In this document: positions 7,166 to 16,200 of the stretch, piece by piece
Position numbering within the stretch: position 1 is the first letter of the stretch
How the letters are laid out: each line of letters begins with the position of its first letter
Origin: Phycisphaerales bacterium
GTDB lineage: Bacteria; Planctomycetota; Phycisphaerae; Phycisphaerales; SM1A02
DNA length: 33,041 nt
Assembly: GCA_029260575.1 (NCBI GenBank)
Contig: JAJDDB010000018.1
Span: forward strand, 1 to 33,041
Direction of reading: 5' to 3'
Position numbers and translations under genes: made by a program
The notes under the pieces: generated by a model
Told to the model about the DNA's origin: nothing
What the model saw: only the letters and a program-made list of their open reading frames with translations
Databases searched by the model: none

Positions 7166-8302
7166 ATGGGTGTTCCCATTTCACAGATGTTCACGGTCGC
7201 GCGGTACGTGCTCAGCCAGAAGCTGCGCCGCCGGGGCCGCTATCCGCTGGTGCTGATGCTCGAGCCGCTGTTTCGCTGCAACCTTGCCTGTGCCGGCTGC
7301 GGGAAGATTCAATACCCCGCCCACATTCTGAAAAAAGACCTGCCGCTTGACGATGCGCTCAAAGCTGTCGATGAATGCGGCGCGCCGATGGTGTCAATCC
7401 CCGGCGGCGAGCCGCTGCTGTACGGCCCCATCCGCGAGCTTGTTCAGGAACTGGTCAAACGCCGCAAGTACATCTATCTGTGTACCAATGCGCTCAAGCT
7501 CACCGAAGCGCTGGATGCCAAGTGGTTCACGCCGAGCAAGTACCTGACGTTTTCCGTGCATATGGACGGCCAGTCTGATCATCACGATTTTGCGGTGTGC
7601 AGGGAAGGCACATACGACATTGCAATCAAAGCCATTCGCCAGGCAGTCGAAGAAGGCTTCCGCGTCACGACGAACACGACGCTGTTTGAAGGCGCAGATC
7701 CGAATTCCGTGCGCGGGTTCTTCGATGAAATGATGGACCTCGGCGTCGAAGGCATGATGGTGTCACCCGGCTATGCCTATGACAAGGCGCCGGATCAGCA
7801 GAACTTCCTGATGCAGCAGGAAACGAATTCGCTGTTCGAGATGATTCTTTCCAACCGTAAGAAGCGTTGGAAATTCAATCAGTCGCCGTTGTTTCTTGAG
7901 TTTCTGATGGGCGGGCGCGAATATGAATGCACGCCCTGGGGCAACCCCACGTACAACATCTTCGGCTGGCAGAAGCCGTGCTATCTGCTGCAGGAAGGCT
8001 ACGTCGACACATTTGATGAGTTGATCAACGACACCCAGTGGGACAATTACGGCAAGGCATCCGGCAATCCCAAGTGTCAGCAGTGCATGGTGCACTGCGG
8101 GTACGAGCCGACGGCTGTCGACCACACGTTCAGCAGCTTCGGCGGGATGTGGGGCACGGTGAAGGCAATGGTGTTCAACAGTTATGCAAACCCCGCAGCG
8201 GACAAGCGCCTGGCGGAAGAAGCAAAGAAAGCGCACAGCCCGCTGGCGCGGCTTGTGGAACTCGGCTTTGCAGATGATGTGAAGGACAAGGGTGCGGCGT
8301 AG
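7166..8302 (+). CDS. hpnH: Adenosyl-hopene synthase HpnH, radical SAM
   Basis: HpnH attaches the 5'-deoxyadenosyl group of SAM to hopene (diploptene), the first step toward C35 bacteriohopanepolyols. The 378-residue protein has the radical SAM cluster motif CNLACAGC, preceded by YPLVLMLEPLFR, then VSIPGGEPL and the HpnH-specific stretches VSPGYAYDKAPDQ, CTPWGNPTYNIFGWQKPCYLL and CMVHCGYEPTAV. The start is set at ATG 7166 (MGVPISQM), which matches the family N-terminus and has GGAG six bases upstream; a longer frame upstream is not supported. No other hopanoid genes are present here, so the squalene-hopene cyclase must be encoded elsewhere. Confidence 0.93.
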   Translation: MGVPISQMFTVARYVLSQKLRRRGRYPLVLMLEPLFRCNLACAGCGKIQYPAHILKKDLPLDDALKAVDECGAPMVSIPGGEPLLYGPIRELVQELVKRRKYIYLCTNALKLTEALDAKWFTPSKYLTFSVHMDGQSDHHDFAVCREGTYDIAIKAIRQAVEEGFRVTTNTTLFEGADPNSVRGFFDEMMDLGVEGMMVSPGYAYDKAPDQQNFLMQQETNSLFEMILSNRKKRWKFNQSPLFLEFLMGGREYECTPWGNPTYNIFGWQKPCYLLQEGYVDTFDELINDTQWDNYGKASGNPKCQQCMVHCGYEPTAVDHTFSSFGGMWGTVKAMVFNSYANPAADKRLAEEAKKAHSPLARLVELGFADDVKDKGAA

Positions 8303-8331
8303 TCTTGCATTTCGTTGCCTACACTTGCGAG

Positions 8332-9012
8332 ATGTTGAATATCACCATTCTCGGCACGGGTTCCGTCGGCTCAACACTCGGGCGGCGGTGGGCGCAGCGC
8401 GGTCATCGCATCACGTTCGGCTCGCGCAATCCGAATGCACCGAAAGTCCGTGATTTACTGTCCCAATGCGATGGTAATGCGAGCGCAGCAACGAATGATG
8501 AAGCCATAACCGCCGACACCCGGGTTGTTGTCATTGCCACGCCCTGGCCGGTGACGCTTGATCTTGTGCGCGTTCTTGCAGATCAACTTGCTGGCAAAGT
8601 CGTCGTCGACTGCACGAACCCTCTGCGAAACGATCTCGATGGCCTTTCAATCGGTCACGACACATCCGCAGCAGAGCAGATCGCCGCGGCCGCACCCGGC
8701 GCGAAAGTTGTCAAGGCTTTCAACTCCACCGGTGCCAACAATATGGAAAACCCGAAGTTCGGCGAGCAGAACGATGACGCGTTTATCTGCGGCGACGACA
8801 CGCACGCAAAGAACATCGTCACCGACCTTGCACAGCAACTGGGTTTTGATGTCATCGACAGCGGCGCGCTCAGGGTTGCTCGCTATCTCGAACCGCTCGC
8901 AATGTTGTGGATACACCTGGCAATGCATCAGCGCCTCGGGCGAGACATTGCGATCAAGTTGCTGCGGAGAGAGAAACCAAGTCAACTCACTCCTGCACAC
9001 AGCCGTGTATGA
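8332..9012 (+). CDS. NADP-dependent oxidoreductase, F420 reductase-like (coenzyme F420 oxidoreductase family)
   Basis: This 226-residue Rossmann-fold protein begins with the dinucleotide-binding loop ILGTGSVGSTLG and continues with ITFGSRNP, whose polar residues after the second strand suggest NADP preference. Later blocks VVVDCTNPL and VKAFNSTGANNMENP are characteristic of the NADPH:F420 oxidoreductase-like family (also seen in STEAP-type proteins). The start is placed at ATG 8332, giving MLNITILGTG, the usual position of the first strand; a TTG at 8305 is an alternative. It follows hpnH by 29 bases. Whether the organism makes F420 cannot be judged from this window, so the substrate stays open. 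Confidence 0.8.
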   Translation: MLNITILGTGSVGSTLGRRWAQRGHRITFGSRNPNAPKVRDLLSQCDGNASAATNDEAITADTRVVVIATPWPVTLDLVRVLADQLAGKVVVDCTNPLRNDLDGLSIGHDTSAAEQIAAAAPGAKVVKAFNSTGANNMENPKFGEQNDDAFICGDDTHAKNIVTDLAQQLGFDVIDSGALRVARYLEPLAMLWIHLAMHQRLGRDIAIKLLRREKPSQLTPAHSRV

Positions 9013-9041
9013 TCCGCACAACGAAATGGAGATCGGGAATC

Positions 9042-9248
9042 ATGCAGCAGATCCGTATATTCAAAGGCGTTGAGACAGAGCTCCGCGAGTTGGAGCGTGA
9101 CATCAACGGCTGGTTGCAGGAATCTCATGCCACGATCGTCAACATCTTCGGCAACATCTCACCGCAATCGCCGAGCGCGCCGTCAAAGGTGGGCAGCAAG
9201 TTTTCTTCGTCCGACATCATGATTGCCATAGTCTACGAAAAGGATTGA
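9042..9248 (+). CDS. Small conserved-looking protein of unknown function (68 aa)
   Basis: The 68-residue product starts MQQIRIFKGVETELRELERD and ends with SSSDIMIAIVYEKD. It appears to consist of a strand, an amphipathic helix (ELRELERDINGWLQ), a second strand (ATIVNIFGNISPQS), a flexible Ser/Pro-rich turn and a final strand. It has no Cys, signal peptide or membrane segment. A reasonable purine stretch (GAGATCGGGA) precedes the ATG at 9042, which is preferred over the longer upstream frame overlapping the previous gene. The M50 protease gene starts six bases after its stop, so the two are probably translated from one message. Confidence 0.65.
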   Translation: MQQIRIFKGVETELRELERDINGWLQESHATIVNIFGNISPQSPSAPSKVGSKFSSSDIMIAIVYEKD

Positions 9249-9254
9249 TCGGTT

Positions 9255-9929
9255 ATGGGCTGGTGGGTTGCGGAGGTTTATCACAATCGCGGCATTGCAG
9301 TGGTGCTGAGTTGGGCCTTCTGGGTGATCTTCTCAATCACACTCCACGAGTTGTCGCATGGTTGGGCAGCGCTGTGGCAAGGTGACACGACACCGCGCGA
9401 TCTGCATCGCATGACGATGAACCCGTGGGTACATATGGGCCCGTGGTCGCTGCTGATGTTCGCTCTGGTGGGCATTGCCTGGGGCGTGATGCCGGTGAAC
9501 CCGTCTCGCTTTCGCAATCGGAGGTGGGGCGATCTGTATGTCGCCGCAGCCGGGCCGGCGATGAATATCGCGCTGGCGCTGTTGTGCATCATCGGCCTGG
9601 GACTCTGGTTGCGGTATGTTCCACCGAACACCGGACCGCAGACGAACTGGGTCGATCACGCACGCGAGTTCTTCTACATCGGCGCGTTGTTGAACATCGT
9701 GCTTGCGACGTTCAACATGCTGCCTATGCCGCCGTTGGACGGCTCGACCGTGGCGAAGTCGCTGTCGCCGGCGTACGCGCGATTCATGGCCGACCCGCAA
9801 AAACAGATGATCGGATTCTTCTTCGTGCTGGCGCTGCTGTTCCTGACGCCGCTGTTCGACTGGCTGTTCGAAGGCGCGGCATATCTGACAATCACCGCCG
9901 CCGGCAACCTCGTCAGGGTGCTGCCGTAG
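9255..9929 (+). CDS. Site-2 protease family, peptidase M50 membrane metalloprotease
   Basis: This 224-residue integral membrane protein has the zinc motif His31-Glu32-Leu-Ser-His35 (HELSH) in the first hydrophobic region. The second metal-ligand motif NMLPMPPLDG, with Asp162, lies in a later helix. Four to six membrane segments are visible, ending with FFFVLALLFLTPLF. It has no PDZ or CBS domain, which fits the compact class III S2P group. Such enzymes cleave membrane-embedded substrates, often anti-sigma factors, but no substrate is evident here. It starts six bases after the 68-residue gene. Confidence 0.88.
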   Translation: MGWWVAEVYHNRGIAVVLSWAFWVIFSITLHELSHGWAALWQGDTTPRDLHRMTMNPWVHMGPWSLLMFALVGIAWGVMPVNPSRFRNRRWGDLYVAAAGPAMNIALALLCIIGLGLWLRYVPPNTGPQTNWVDHAREFFYIGALLNIVLATFNMLPMPPLDGSTVAKSLSPAYARFMADPQKQMIGFFFVLALLFLTPLFDWLFEGAAYLTITAAGNLVRVLP

Positions 9930-9948
9930 GCGTGGTTCGCCGTGGAAT

Positions 9949-9976
9949 TTGCCCGACCAGCAGGTTCTGCTATCCT
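9949..9976 (+). promoter_or_regulatory. Candidate promoter upstream of rpsP
   Basis: TTGCCC (9949-9954) and TATCCT (9971-9976) are separated by 16 bases, in the 171-bp gap between the M50 gene and rpsP. Confidence 0.35.
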
Positions 9977-10051
9977 GCCCGATTCTGATTCACCCGCGGC
10001 TGAAGCTGGTTCGCACGTGGCTGGGACGTTCCCTGCCTCCCCGACACAGCG

Positions 10052-10070
10052 GTCATCGGACTCCGATGAC
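10052..10070 (+). promoter_or_regulatory. Perfect 9+1+9 palindrome in the rpsP leader
   Basis: GTCATCGGACTCCGATGAC is a perfect inverted repeat of nine bases around a single central base, ending 30 bases before the rpsP ATG. As RNA it can form a seven-base-pair stem with a five-base loop; as DNA it could be an operator. A second short palindrome, GGAAAG-GA-CTTTCC (10083-10096), includes the Shine-Dalgarno and could mask it. Confidence 0.4.
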
Positions 10071-10100
10071 GAAGTTGCGCCTGGAAAGGACTTTCCTGAC

Positions 10101-10373
10101 ATGGTTGTTTTGCGACTAATGCGTATGGGCCGAACCCACCGGCCGTTCTACAGACTCAGCGCGATGGACAAGCGGGCCCCCCGCAACGGCCGAGTGATCG
10201 AACAACTCGGCTGGTTTGACCCCGTCGCGGCGGATGACAAGCAGATTTCGTTCAAGGTTGATCGCGTCGACTACTGGCTCAGCGTCGGCGCCCAGCCGTC
10301 CAATACAGTGCGCAGCCTGCTTCGCCGCATCGATGTCGACCCCACGTCGGGCAAGAAGATCGAAGCGTCGTAA
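10101..10373 (+). CDS. rpsP: 30S ribosomal protein bS16
   Basis: The 90-residue protein has the bS16 pattern: MVVLRLMRMGRTHRPFYRL, then DKRAPRNGRVIEQLGWFDP and the C-terminal VDYWLSVGAQPSNTVRSLL. The start at ATG 10101 follows GGAAAGGA and gives the normal length; the long in-frame upstream extension has no homology. It is followed by trmD and rplS. The usual rimM gene between rpsP and trmD is absent: only 66 bases separate the two coding regions. Confidence 0.95.
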   Translation: MVVLRLMRMGRTHRPFYRLSAMDKRAPRNGRVIEQLGWFDPVAADDKQISFKVDRVDYWLSVGAQPSNTVRSLLRRIDVDPTSGKKIEAS

Positions 10374-10439
10374 CGCTGTCAGAAACGTGCTGAATGAAAT
10401 GAATTGTTCTGCAGGCGACGCTTGTCGCTACGATTTCCC

Positions 10440-11150
10440 ATGCGCATTGACGTTCTGACACTTTTTCCGGAGATGTTTCCCGCTGTCCTCGGCGCGAGCA
10501 TTCTCGGCCGCGCGCAACAGGCGGACGCTGTCAGCTTCCACACGCATAATATTCGCGACTGGGCGGACAATAAACACAACAAGGTTGATGACCGCCCATT
10601 CGGCGGCGGCCCCGGCATGGTCATGATGTGCCAACCCCTGCATGATGCGGTCACTGCAGTTGAAGCGATGGATGCGGCACCTGCTGAGCGCATACTGCTG
10701 TCACCACAGGGCGCGGCATTGACGCAGCCGATCGTCGAGCAACTTGCCGCTGCGCAGCGCCTGCTGCTGATTGCGGGGCATTATGAAGGTGTTGACGAGC
10801 GCGTTATCGAAGAACTGCAGCCGCAGCAGATCAGCCTCGGCGATTACGTCCTCTCCGGTGGTGAGTTGCCCGCACTTGTGCTGATTGACGCAATCGTTCG
10901 GTTGCTGCCAGGCGTGCTCGGCCACGAGGATTCCGCCGCGGAAGATTCGTTTGCAGCCCGCCAGTTGCCCGACCTTGGCACCCGCCGTGTACTGGACTGC
11001 CCGCATTACACGAGACCCGCTGTCTGGAACGGCCGGGCTGTGCCGAAAGTGCTGACCTCGGGCGATCACGCAGCTGTCGAAGCTTGGCGGCAGCAGCAGA
11101 TGTTGGAAAGGACCCGGAAACTGCGGCCGGATTTGTTGGATGAGCTTTGA
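10440..11150 (+). CDS. trmD: tRNA (guanine(37)-N1)-methyltransferase TrmD
   Basis: TrmD methylates G37 next to the anticodon and prevents +1 frameshifting. The 236-residue protein has the SPOUT signatures MRIDVLTLFPEMF, DDRPFGGGPGMVM, the trefoil-knot region LLLIAGHYEGVDERVIEE and ISLGDYVLSGGELPALVLID, and the C-terminal RPDLLDEL. The ATG at 10440 starts exactly at the family N-terminus. No good Shine-Dalgarno is seen, which suggests coupling to rpsP or a weak site. Confidence 0.95.
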   Translation: MRIDVLTLFPEMFPAVLGASILGRAQQADAVSFHTHNIRDWADNKHNKVDDRPFGGGPGMVMMCQPLHDAVTAVEAMDAAPAERILLSPQGAALTQPIVEQLAAAQRLLLIAGHYEGVDERVIEELQPQQISLGDYVLSGGELPALVLIDAIVRLLPGVLGHEDSAAEDSFAARQLPDLGTRRVLDCPHYTRPAVWNGRAVPKVLTSGDHAAVEAWRQQQMLERTRKLRPDLLDEL

Positions 11151-11193
11151 TGAACCCGCCCCTTCGAAGACTCGGGTGCGGCGTCGCCCGGCT

Positions 11194-11221
11194 TTGATTT
11201 TGCCCGTAGAAACGCTATGAT
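11194..11221 (+). promoter_or_regulatory. Candidate promoter for rplS
   Basis: TTGATT (11194-11199) and TATGAT (11216-11221) are separated by 16 bases in the 203-bp gap after trmD. This gives rplS its own start of transcription and a leader of about 125 bases. Confidence 0.5.
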
Positions 11222-11353
11222 CCCCGCCCGCGACAGACCGGCCGAATCAGCGTGGTGGGCCACAAACCACGGCCGGTACAGCCAGACGGCAATTGCGTTC
11301 GTGAACTTGCCATCGAAAAGTTCGCTCGAGAAGTTCGCTCAAAGAGGTGTGCT

Positions 11354-11797
11354 ATGAACCGCCAGCAGGTTATTGAATCCGTCGTCGAACATCAGCTCAA
11401 AGATGAGAAGGACATGCCGTACTTCTCCGTCGGCGACACGCTGAACGTACACGTGCGCATCATTGAAGGTACGAAAGAACGCATTCAGGTCTATCAGGGC
11501 GTTCTCATTTCGATGAACAGCCGGGGCATCAACAGGACAATCACCGTCCGCCGTATCGTCGCCAACGAAGGCGTCGAGCGCGTCTTCCCCGTGCACTCAC
11601 CGCGCATCGCACAGATCGAAGTCGTCCGCCGTGGCGATGTCCGCAGGTCAAAGCTGTATTACCTGCGCGATCGTGTCGGCAAGAGCCGGCGTCTTCGCGA
11701 TCAGCGCCGCGGCCTCAAGCATGCAACCGTTTCAACCGAACCAGCCAAGTCCAGCAGCGCTGCAAAGAAAAACGCTGCTGAAGCGACTGGCGAATAA
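11354..11797 (+). CDS. rplS: 50S ribosomal protein bL19
   Basis: The 147-residue protein has the bL19 core: [60 protein letters not shown] and [18 protein letters not shown]. It is longer than the typical 115-120 residues because of a basic, Ala/Ser-rich C-terminal tail of about 30 residues, probably disordered. AGAGGTG precedes the ATG at 11354 by a short spacer. A strong hairpin with T-run follows the gene. Confidence 0.95.
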   Translation: MNRQQVIESVVEHQLKDEKDMPYFSVGDTLNVHVRIIEGTKERIQVYQGVLISMNSRGINRTITVRRIVANEGVERVFPVHSPRIAQIEVVRRGDVRRSKLYYLRDRVGKSRRLRDQRRGLKHATVSTEPAKSSSAAKKNAAEATGE

Positions 11798-11830
11798 ACA
11801 GGATTCGCACAATGCAACTCTTGAACGACA

Positions 11831-11862
11831 AAGCCCCGGCATGATCCGGGGCTTGTTTCGTT
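11831..11862 (+). terminator. Rho-independent terminator after rplS
   Basis: AAGCCCCGG (11831-11839) pairs perfectly with CCGGGGCTT (11846-11854), loop CATGAT, followed by GTTTCGTTT. Convergent genes lie on both sides, so it may serve both strands. Confidence 0.85.
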
Positions 11863-11887
11863 TGCGCGATGATCGATCCTAGAACGT

Positions 11888-12352
11888 TCAGTGATCGGAC
11901 ATTCTGCGGTTCTCAACGTGATCGATCGCTGCCATGACATCGGTGCAGATCGGGAACACGCGATCCAGCCGAGTGAGTTTGAAGACCTGATGCACGGTAT
12001 TGCCCGCGTTGGCCACAGCAAGCCGCACACCGTTGTCAGTCAGATCGTTACATGCACTCACCAGGCAGCCGAGACATGCAGAATCGATTGCCTGCACGTT
12101 TTGCATGTCGAGCACGAGTTGATTTGCACCGCTGTTGGCCAGGTCATAAAGCAGCTCAGCGAGCTGTTCGACGCCCGATCCTGTGCATAAATCGGTGATG
12201 GTCAGCGTGGCAACACCTGTTGTGCCGACAAATTCGACATCCGCGATGCTGCTGGTAACTGACTTACATATGTGTTCCTGTTCGCCAGCGGCGACAGCTG
12301 CGGATTCGGATATATCGTGCATCCGACCTGATCGCTGAAAGAGCTTGAACAT
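11888..12352 (-). CDS. STAS-domain protein, anti-sigma factor antagonist-like
   Basis: The 154-residue protein has a STAS domain in its C-terminal two thirds: GVATLTITDLCTGSGVEQL, then LVLDMQNVQAIDSACLGCLV, in which the serine after Asp (IDSA) matches the phosphorylated serine of SpoIIAA-type antagonists, and RVFPICTDVMAAIDHV. Such proteins bind anti-sigma kinases in partner-switching regulation. The first 45 residues (MFKLFQRSGRMHDISES...) are not part of the domain. AAGGG lies eight bases before the ATG at 12352. A kinase or phosphatase partner is not in the window. Confidence 0.82.
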   Translation of the reverse strand: MFKLFQRSGRMHDISESAAVAAGEQEHICKSVTSSIADVEFVGTTGVATLTITDLCTGSGVEQLAELLYDLANSGANQLVLDMQNVQAIDSACLGCLVSACNDLTDNGVRLAVANAGNTVHQVFKLTRLDRVFPICTDVMAAIDHVENRRMSDH

Positions 12353-12390
12353 GTACGTGACCCTTCGCTGAGCCTCGCCAACTATCAATC

Positions 12391-12420
12391 GCACATCATG
12401 ACAACGCACATCGTGACAAC
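12391..12420. repeat. Two tandem 15-bp copies upstream of the STAS gene
   Basis: GCACATCATGACAAC (12391-12405) is followed immediately by GCACATCGTGACAAC (12406-12420), with one mismatch. They lie 38 bases upstream of the STAS start on its 5' side. They might be a regulator-binding pair or a chance slippage duplication. Confidence 0.55.
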
Positions 12421-12559
12421 CGTTCCCCCTCTTGCCACACAGTGCACCAGCAAGAATCGACCATCGCGCGCGCACAATCAAGGTGCAGCATGCTGATACA
12501 TCATTTGCTTGTGAAGATGGATGACTTCAGCGAACGGGGTAAACCTCAGCCGGTAATTC

Positions 12560-12937
12560 TCAACCTGCTTTGGCCCCATAAAACGGCTGATCCGGTCCGG
12601 ATGAGAAACCAACAGGACGCTTCGGTCGCGCCTTGAGCCGTGCTTTGCCCGGCTCGGGTTGATCGTTCTCGCTGTTTTGACGATTGGGCGTGCCGTGGTT
12701 GGCATTCGTGTGCGAACGATTCGGCACTGCGATCAATTCATCGCGCTTGTCGATCGGTTGCGGAACCGCAGAATTCTGCATCGGCTGCGCTGACTGCTGC
12801 CCGGACGCAATGTTGTTGTGTGCAGGCGGATCCTCTTCGATATGCAATCGACGACGGCGCGCAGAATCTATCGAGCGCTCCATCGCAGCAAGAATCGGTC
12901 GAACTTTATCCGCAGCCTGTCGTTTGGTGGTATCCAT
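12560..12937 (-). CDS. Small charged hypothetical protein (125 aa)
   Basis: The predicted protein starts MDTTKRQAADKVRPILAAME and forms one amphipathic, Arg-rich helix (residues about 5-35, ending SARRRRL). A long polar, Gln/Asn/Pro-rich region and a basic tail (KARLKARPKRPVGF) follow, probably disordered. No family is recognised. The start at 12937 is favoured because GGGAG lies about ten bases upstream and the composition becomes protein-like there; the longer frame extending to 13459 runs antisense to the tricorn gene and looks spurious. It is on the same strand as the STAS gene, with a 207-base gap. Confidence 0.5.
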   Translation of the reverse strand: MDTTKRQAADKVRPILAAMERSIDSARRRRLHIEEDPPAHNNIASGQQSAQPMQNSAVPQPIDKRDELIAVPNRSHTNANHGTPNRQNSENDQPEPGKARLKARPKRPVGFSSGPDQPFYGAKAG

Positions 12938-13228
12938 TGCCGCCGTACTCCCTTTCGCCAGGTGGTCTATCGGCCCATCGCTGCAGCAGCTTTCCTGCAA
13001 GCTCTCGCAAAGATGCATACTTCTCCCGGACCCAGTGGTACAGGTCCGACAAATCACCACCGAGCACGCCCGATTGCCAGGTTCGGCCTTCCCATCCTGC
13101 ACCGCCTGCCCTGATTGCAACTCGTTACAAATCTGCCGGTTGTGATGGATGTAACAGCTGGAGAAGCCCGTGCGCCAAGCCGATGAGTGGGTATCCTGAG
13201 ACTCCCGGCTGTGGAGATGGAGAAATAC

Positions 13229-16200
13229 ATGCTCTGGAAGAATTTCCGTATCAATTCGCTGTCGCAGCGCACATCGATCACGATGGCTGCGCTTGCTGTC
13301 ATCACCCTGGCCGGCCCTGCCGCCGCAGGAGATGGCAATGTTGACCTTCCGCGCTTTCCTGCTGTCAGTCCCGATGGTGAACACGTCACGTTCACATGGC
13401 GCGGCGACCTTTGGAAAGTATCGGCCGATGGCGGACACGCCGCCCGGCTCACCAGCCATGCTGCTGATGATCTGTACTCGACGTGGGCACCCGACGGTGC
13501 GTCGATTGCATTCACTTCTGATCGCGATGGGTATCAGAACATCTATCTCATGAATGCGGATGGTTCAGGTGTGCGGCAGGTTTCCAATCTTGACCGGCCG
13601 TGCGCGCTCGATGCCTTCGGCGTTGATGCTGATGACAACACCGTTGTGACATTCTCCACAACACTGGAAGCTGACGTGTATCGTTCAGCCCGACCGTACA
13701 TGATCGATCTCGACGGCGGCGAACCGGTGCGCGTGCATGATGCATTCGGAAGCAATCCCCGCATCAGCCCCGACGGGAGCAAAGTTGCATTCGTGCGCGG
13801 CGGCTACTACAGCGGGTTTGCGCGCCGGCATTCATTCGGCCCCGAGACAATGGATCTGTGGCTGTACGATCGTGACGACGAAACCTTTACGCAGCTCACC
13901 GAGTGGCCTGGCCACGATGGCGAGCCGCGCTGGCTCGATGACAACACCATCATGTTCATGTCCGAGCGCGATTTTGACACCGTAAACCTGTATACGCTGG
14001 ATATCAACCGCCCCCGGCCGAAGCGCATCACCGCATTCAAGGACCGCGACATCAATTCATTCGATGTCGCAGCCGATGGTTCGGTTGCCATCATTCAAGT
14101 CTGGGACACGCTGTACCGTCTCGATCTCACAAAGACCAGCGCTAAGCCCAAAGCGCTTGCCATCACCGCTGCCGAAGACGCTTCGGACAACTACAGTCTG
14201 CAATCCATCGGCAGCAACATTGACGAAGCGGCGCTCAGCCCGGACGGCAAGGTCATGGCGTATGTCGCCCACGGTGAGATTTACGTGCGCAACATCGAAG
14301 ACAAAAGCGACACCCGCAGAGTCACCGATTCCATTGCCCGAGATCAGGACATTGCATGGTCCGCTGACGGACTCACGTTGTATTTTTCCAGCGATCGCGG
14401 CGAAACAGAGAACATCTATGCAGCAACGGTTACGCTGACACGCTCGGAGATCAAGGATTCGTTCAAAGAAGCGTCTAGCGACAATGATGACGATGCGGAG
14501 GATGACGATGCCGATGGCAAGGCGTCGCCCAGCGGTCGATGGACAGGTACGTTTGAAGATCCTGATGCCGGTGAAATTGACTTTGTGATAGTTCTGAAAG
14601 TCGATCGCAAGGGCAAAGTCACCGGCGACGTCGAAGCTGATCCATATTCCGGCGACATTGAAGGCACGTACAACAAGCAATCCGGATCGTTGAACCTGAC
14701 GCTGACGGTCAGCGCTACCGAAACGGAAATTGCCGTGCATCTGAAACTCGAAGACGATGCGCTTGTCGGCGCAGCGGTTTCAGAGGACAACGTCATTCCC
14801 CTGCGAGCCGAGCGCGATACCGACTACAAACCGGCGCCCGGCGACGCTGCTGCCGATGACGATGCCAAACCGGAGCTTGACCCTGAACGCTGGCATGATG
14901 CAATGGCGTTCAAAATCACGCCGGTTGTGAAAACTGCATATCACGATCGTCTGCCCAGCCCGTCGCCTGACGGCACCAAGCTTGCGTTCAAGCGCGGTCG
15001 AGGCAGCATCGTCGTACTCGATCTTGAAACCGGCGATGAAACCGAACTGCTCGAACATTGGGACTACTGGCTCGAATGGCGCTGGAGCCCGGACAGTCGG
15101 CACATTGCTGTCGCGCGATCGGATTTGGATTTCAATGATGACATATACATCATGGCTGCGGACGGCTCCGGCGAACCGGTGAACATCACTCGGCACCCGG
15201 ACAATGAAGCAAACCCGCGATTTTCAGCTGACGGGCGCATCCTCAGTTTCGTTTCCGAACGCGTCAACGAGGAATTCGATGTCTGGATGGTGTACCTCGA
15301 TGAAGACCTGGAAGCGCTCACGCCAAAGGAACTGGAAACGTACTACACCGATGCGGTGAAGGCTGCGTCCAAACGCAAACCCGTCGAAGTCGTTGATCCT
15401 GATGAAGAAGATGAACAAGACGATGAAGCATCAGATGATGACGATGCGGAAGAAGAAGATGTTGAACATCCGTGGGAGCTGGAAGAACTCGAGGATGCGT
15501 GGATGCGCGTCCGTCGGGTGACAAGCTACTCCGGAAATGAGACCGGGCTGGAAATGACGCCCGGCGGCGATCGCTACATCTTCAACGGCGCGCACGGTCA
15601 GTCCGGCCTGTATTCGATCAAGTGGGACGGCTCAGATCTCACACGCCTCAACAGTCCGGCTGCGGTGCAGCACCTTTCCCTTGATGGCAGCAAGATCGTC
15701 TTTGTTTCCGGGGGACGAGCAGCAACAATCGCGCCCGGCGGCGGCAAGACAGAATTCATCAACATCAGCGATCAGATTCGAATTGATCTGGCCGCACAGG
15801 CCAGCCAGAAGTTCATGGAAATGACCCGTGTGCTTGGCATGATGTTCTATCACCCCGACATGAAGGGCGTGGATTGGGATGCACTCACCGAGCAATACCA
15901 CGACCTTATTGTGCGCACGCGAACCGCACACGAATTTGACTACGTCGGCGAGCGCCTTCTCGGCGAACTCACCGCGTCTCACCTCGGCATTTTCCCGGCT
16001 GGCGGCTTTCGCTCAGACATTGTGCAATCACACGGCCGGCTGGGAACCATACACCACCGCGTCGAACTCGAGGATGGCGACATCGGCTTTGAAGTGACGG
16101 ATGTCGTTCCGGAATCGCCCGCAGCAAAAGGTTCGATGGCGCTGGAGCCGGGCGATGTCATCGTTGCAATTGAACTTGAACCATTCGAGGAAAACAAAAC

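Noticed and set aside
12938-13459. N-terminal extension of the 125-residue minus-strand gene to 299 residues
   Set aside because: It runs antisense to the tricorn start, has Cys/Ser/Arg-rich composition unlike a protein, and a better start with a ribosome binding site exists at 12937.
14057-14740. 227-codon minus-strand frame inside the tricorn gene
   Set aside because: It is the antisense shadow of a well-supported gene with clear catalytic motifs; no independent signals.
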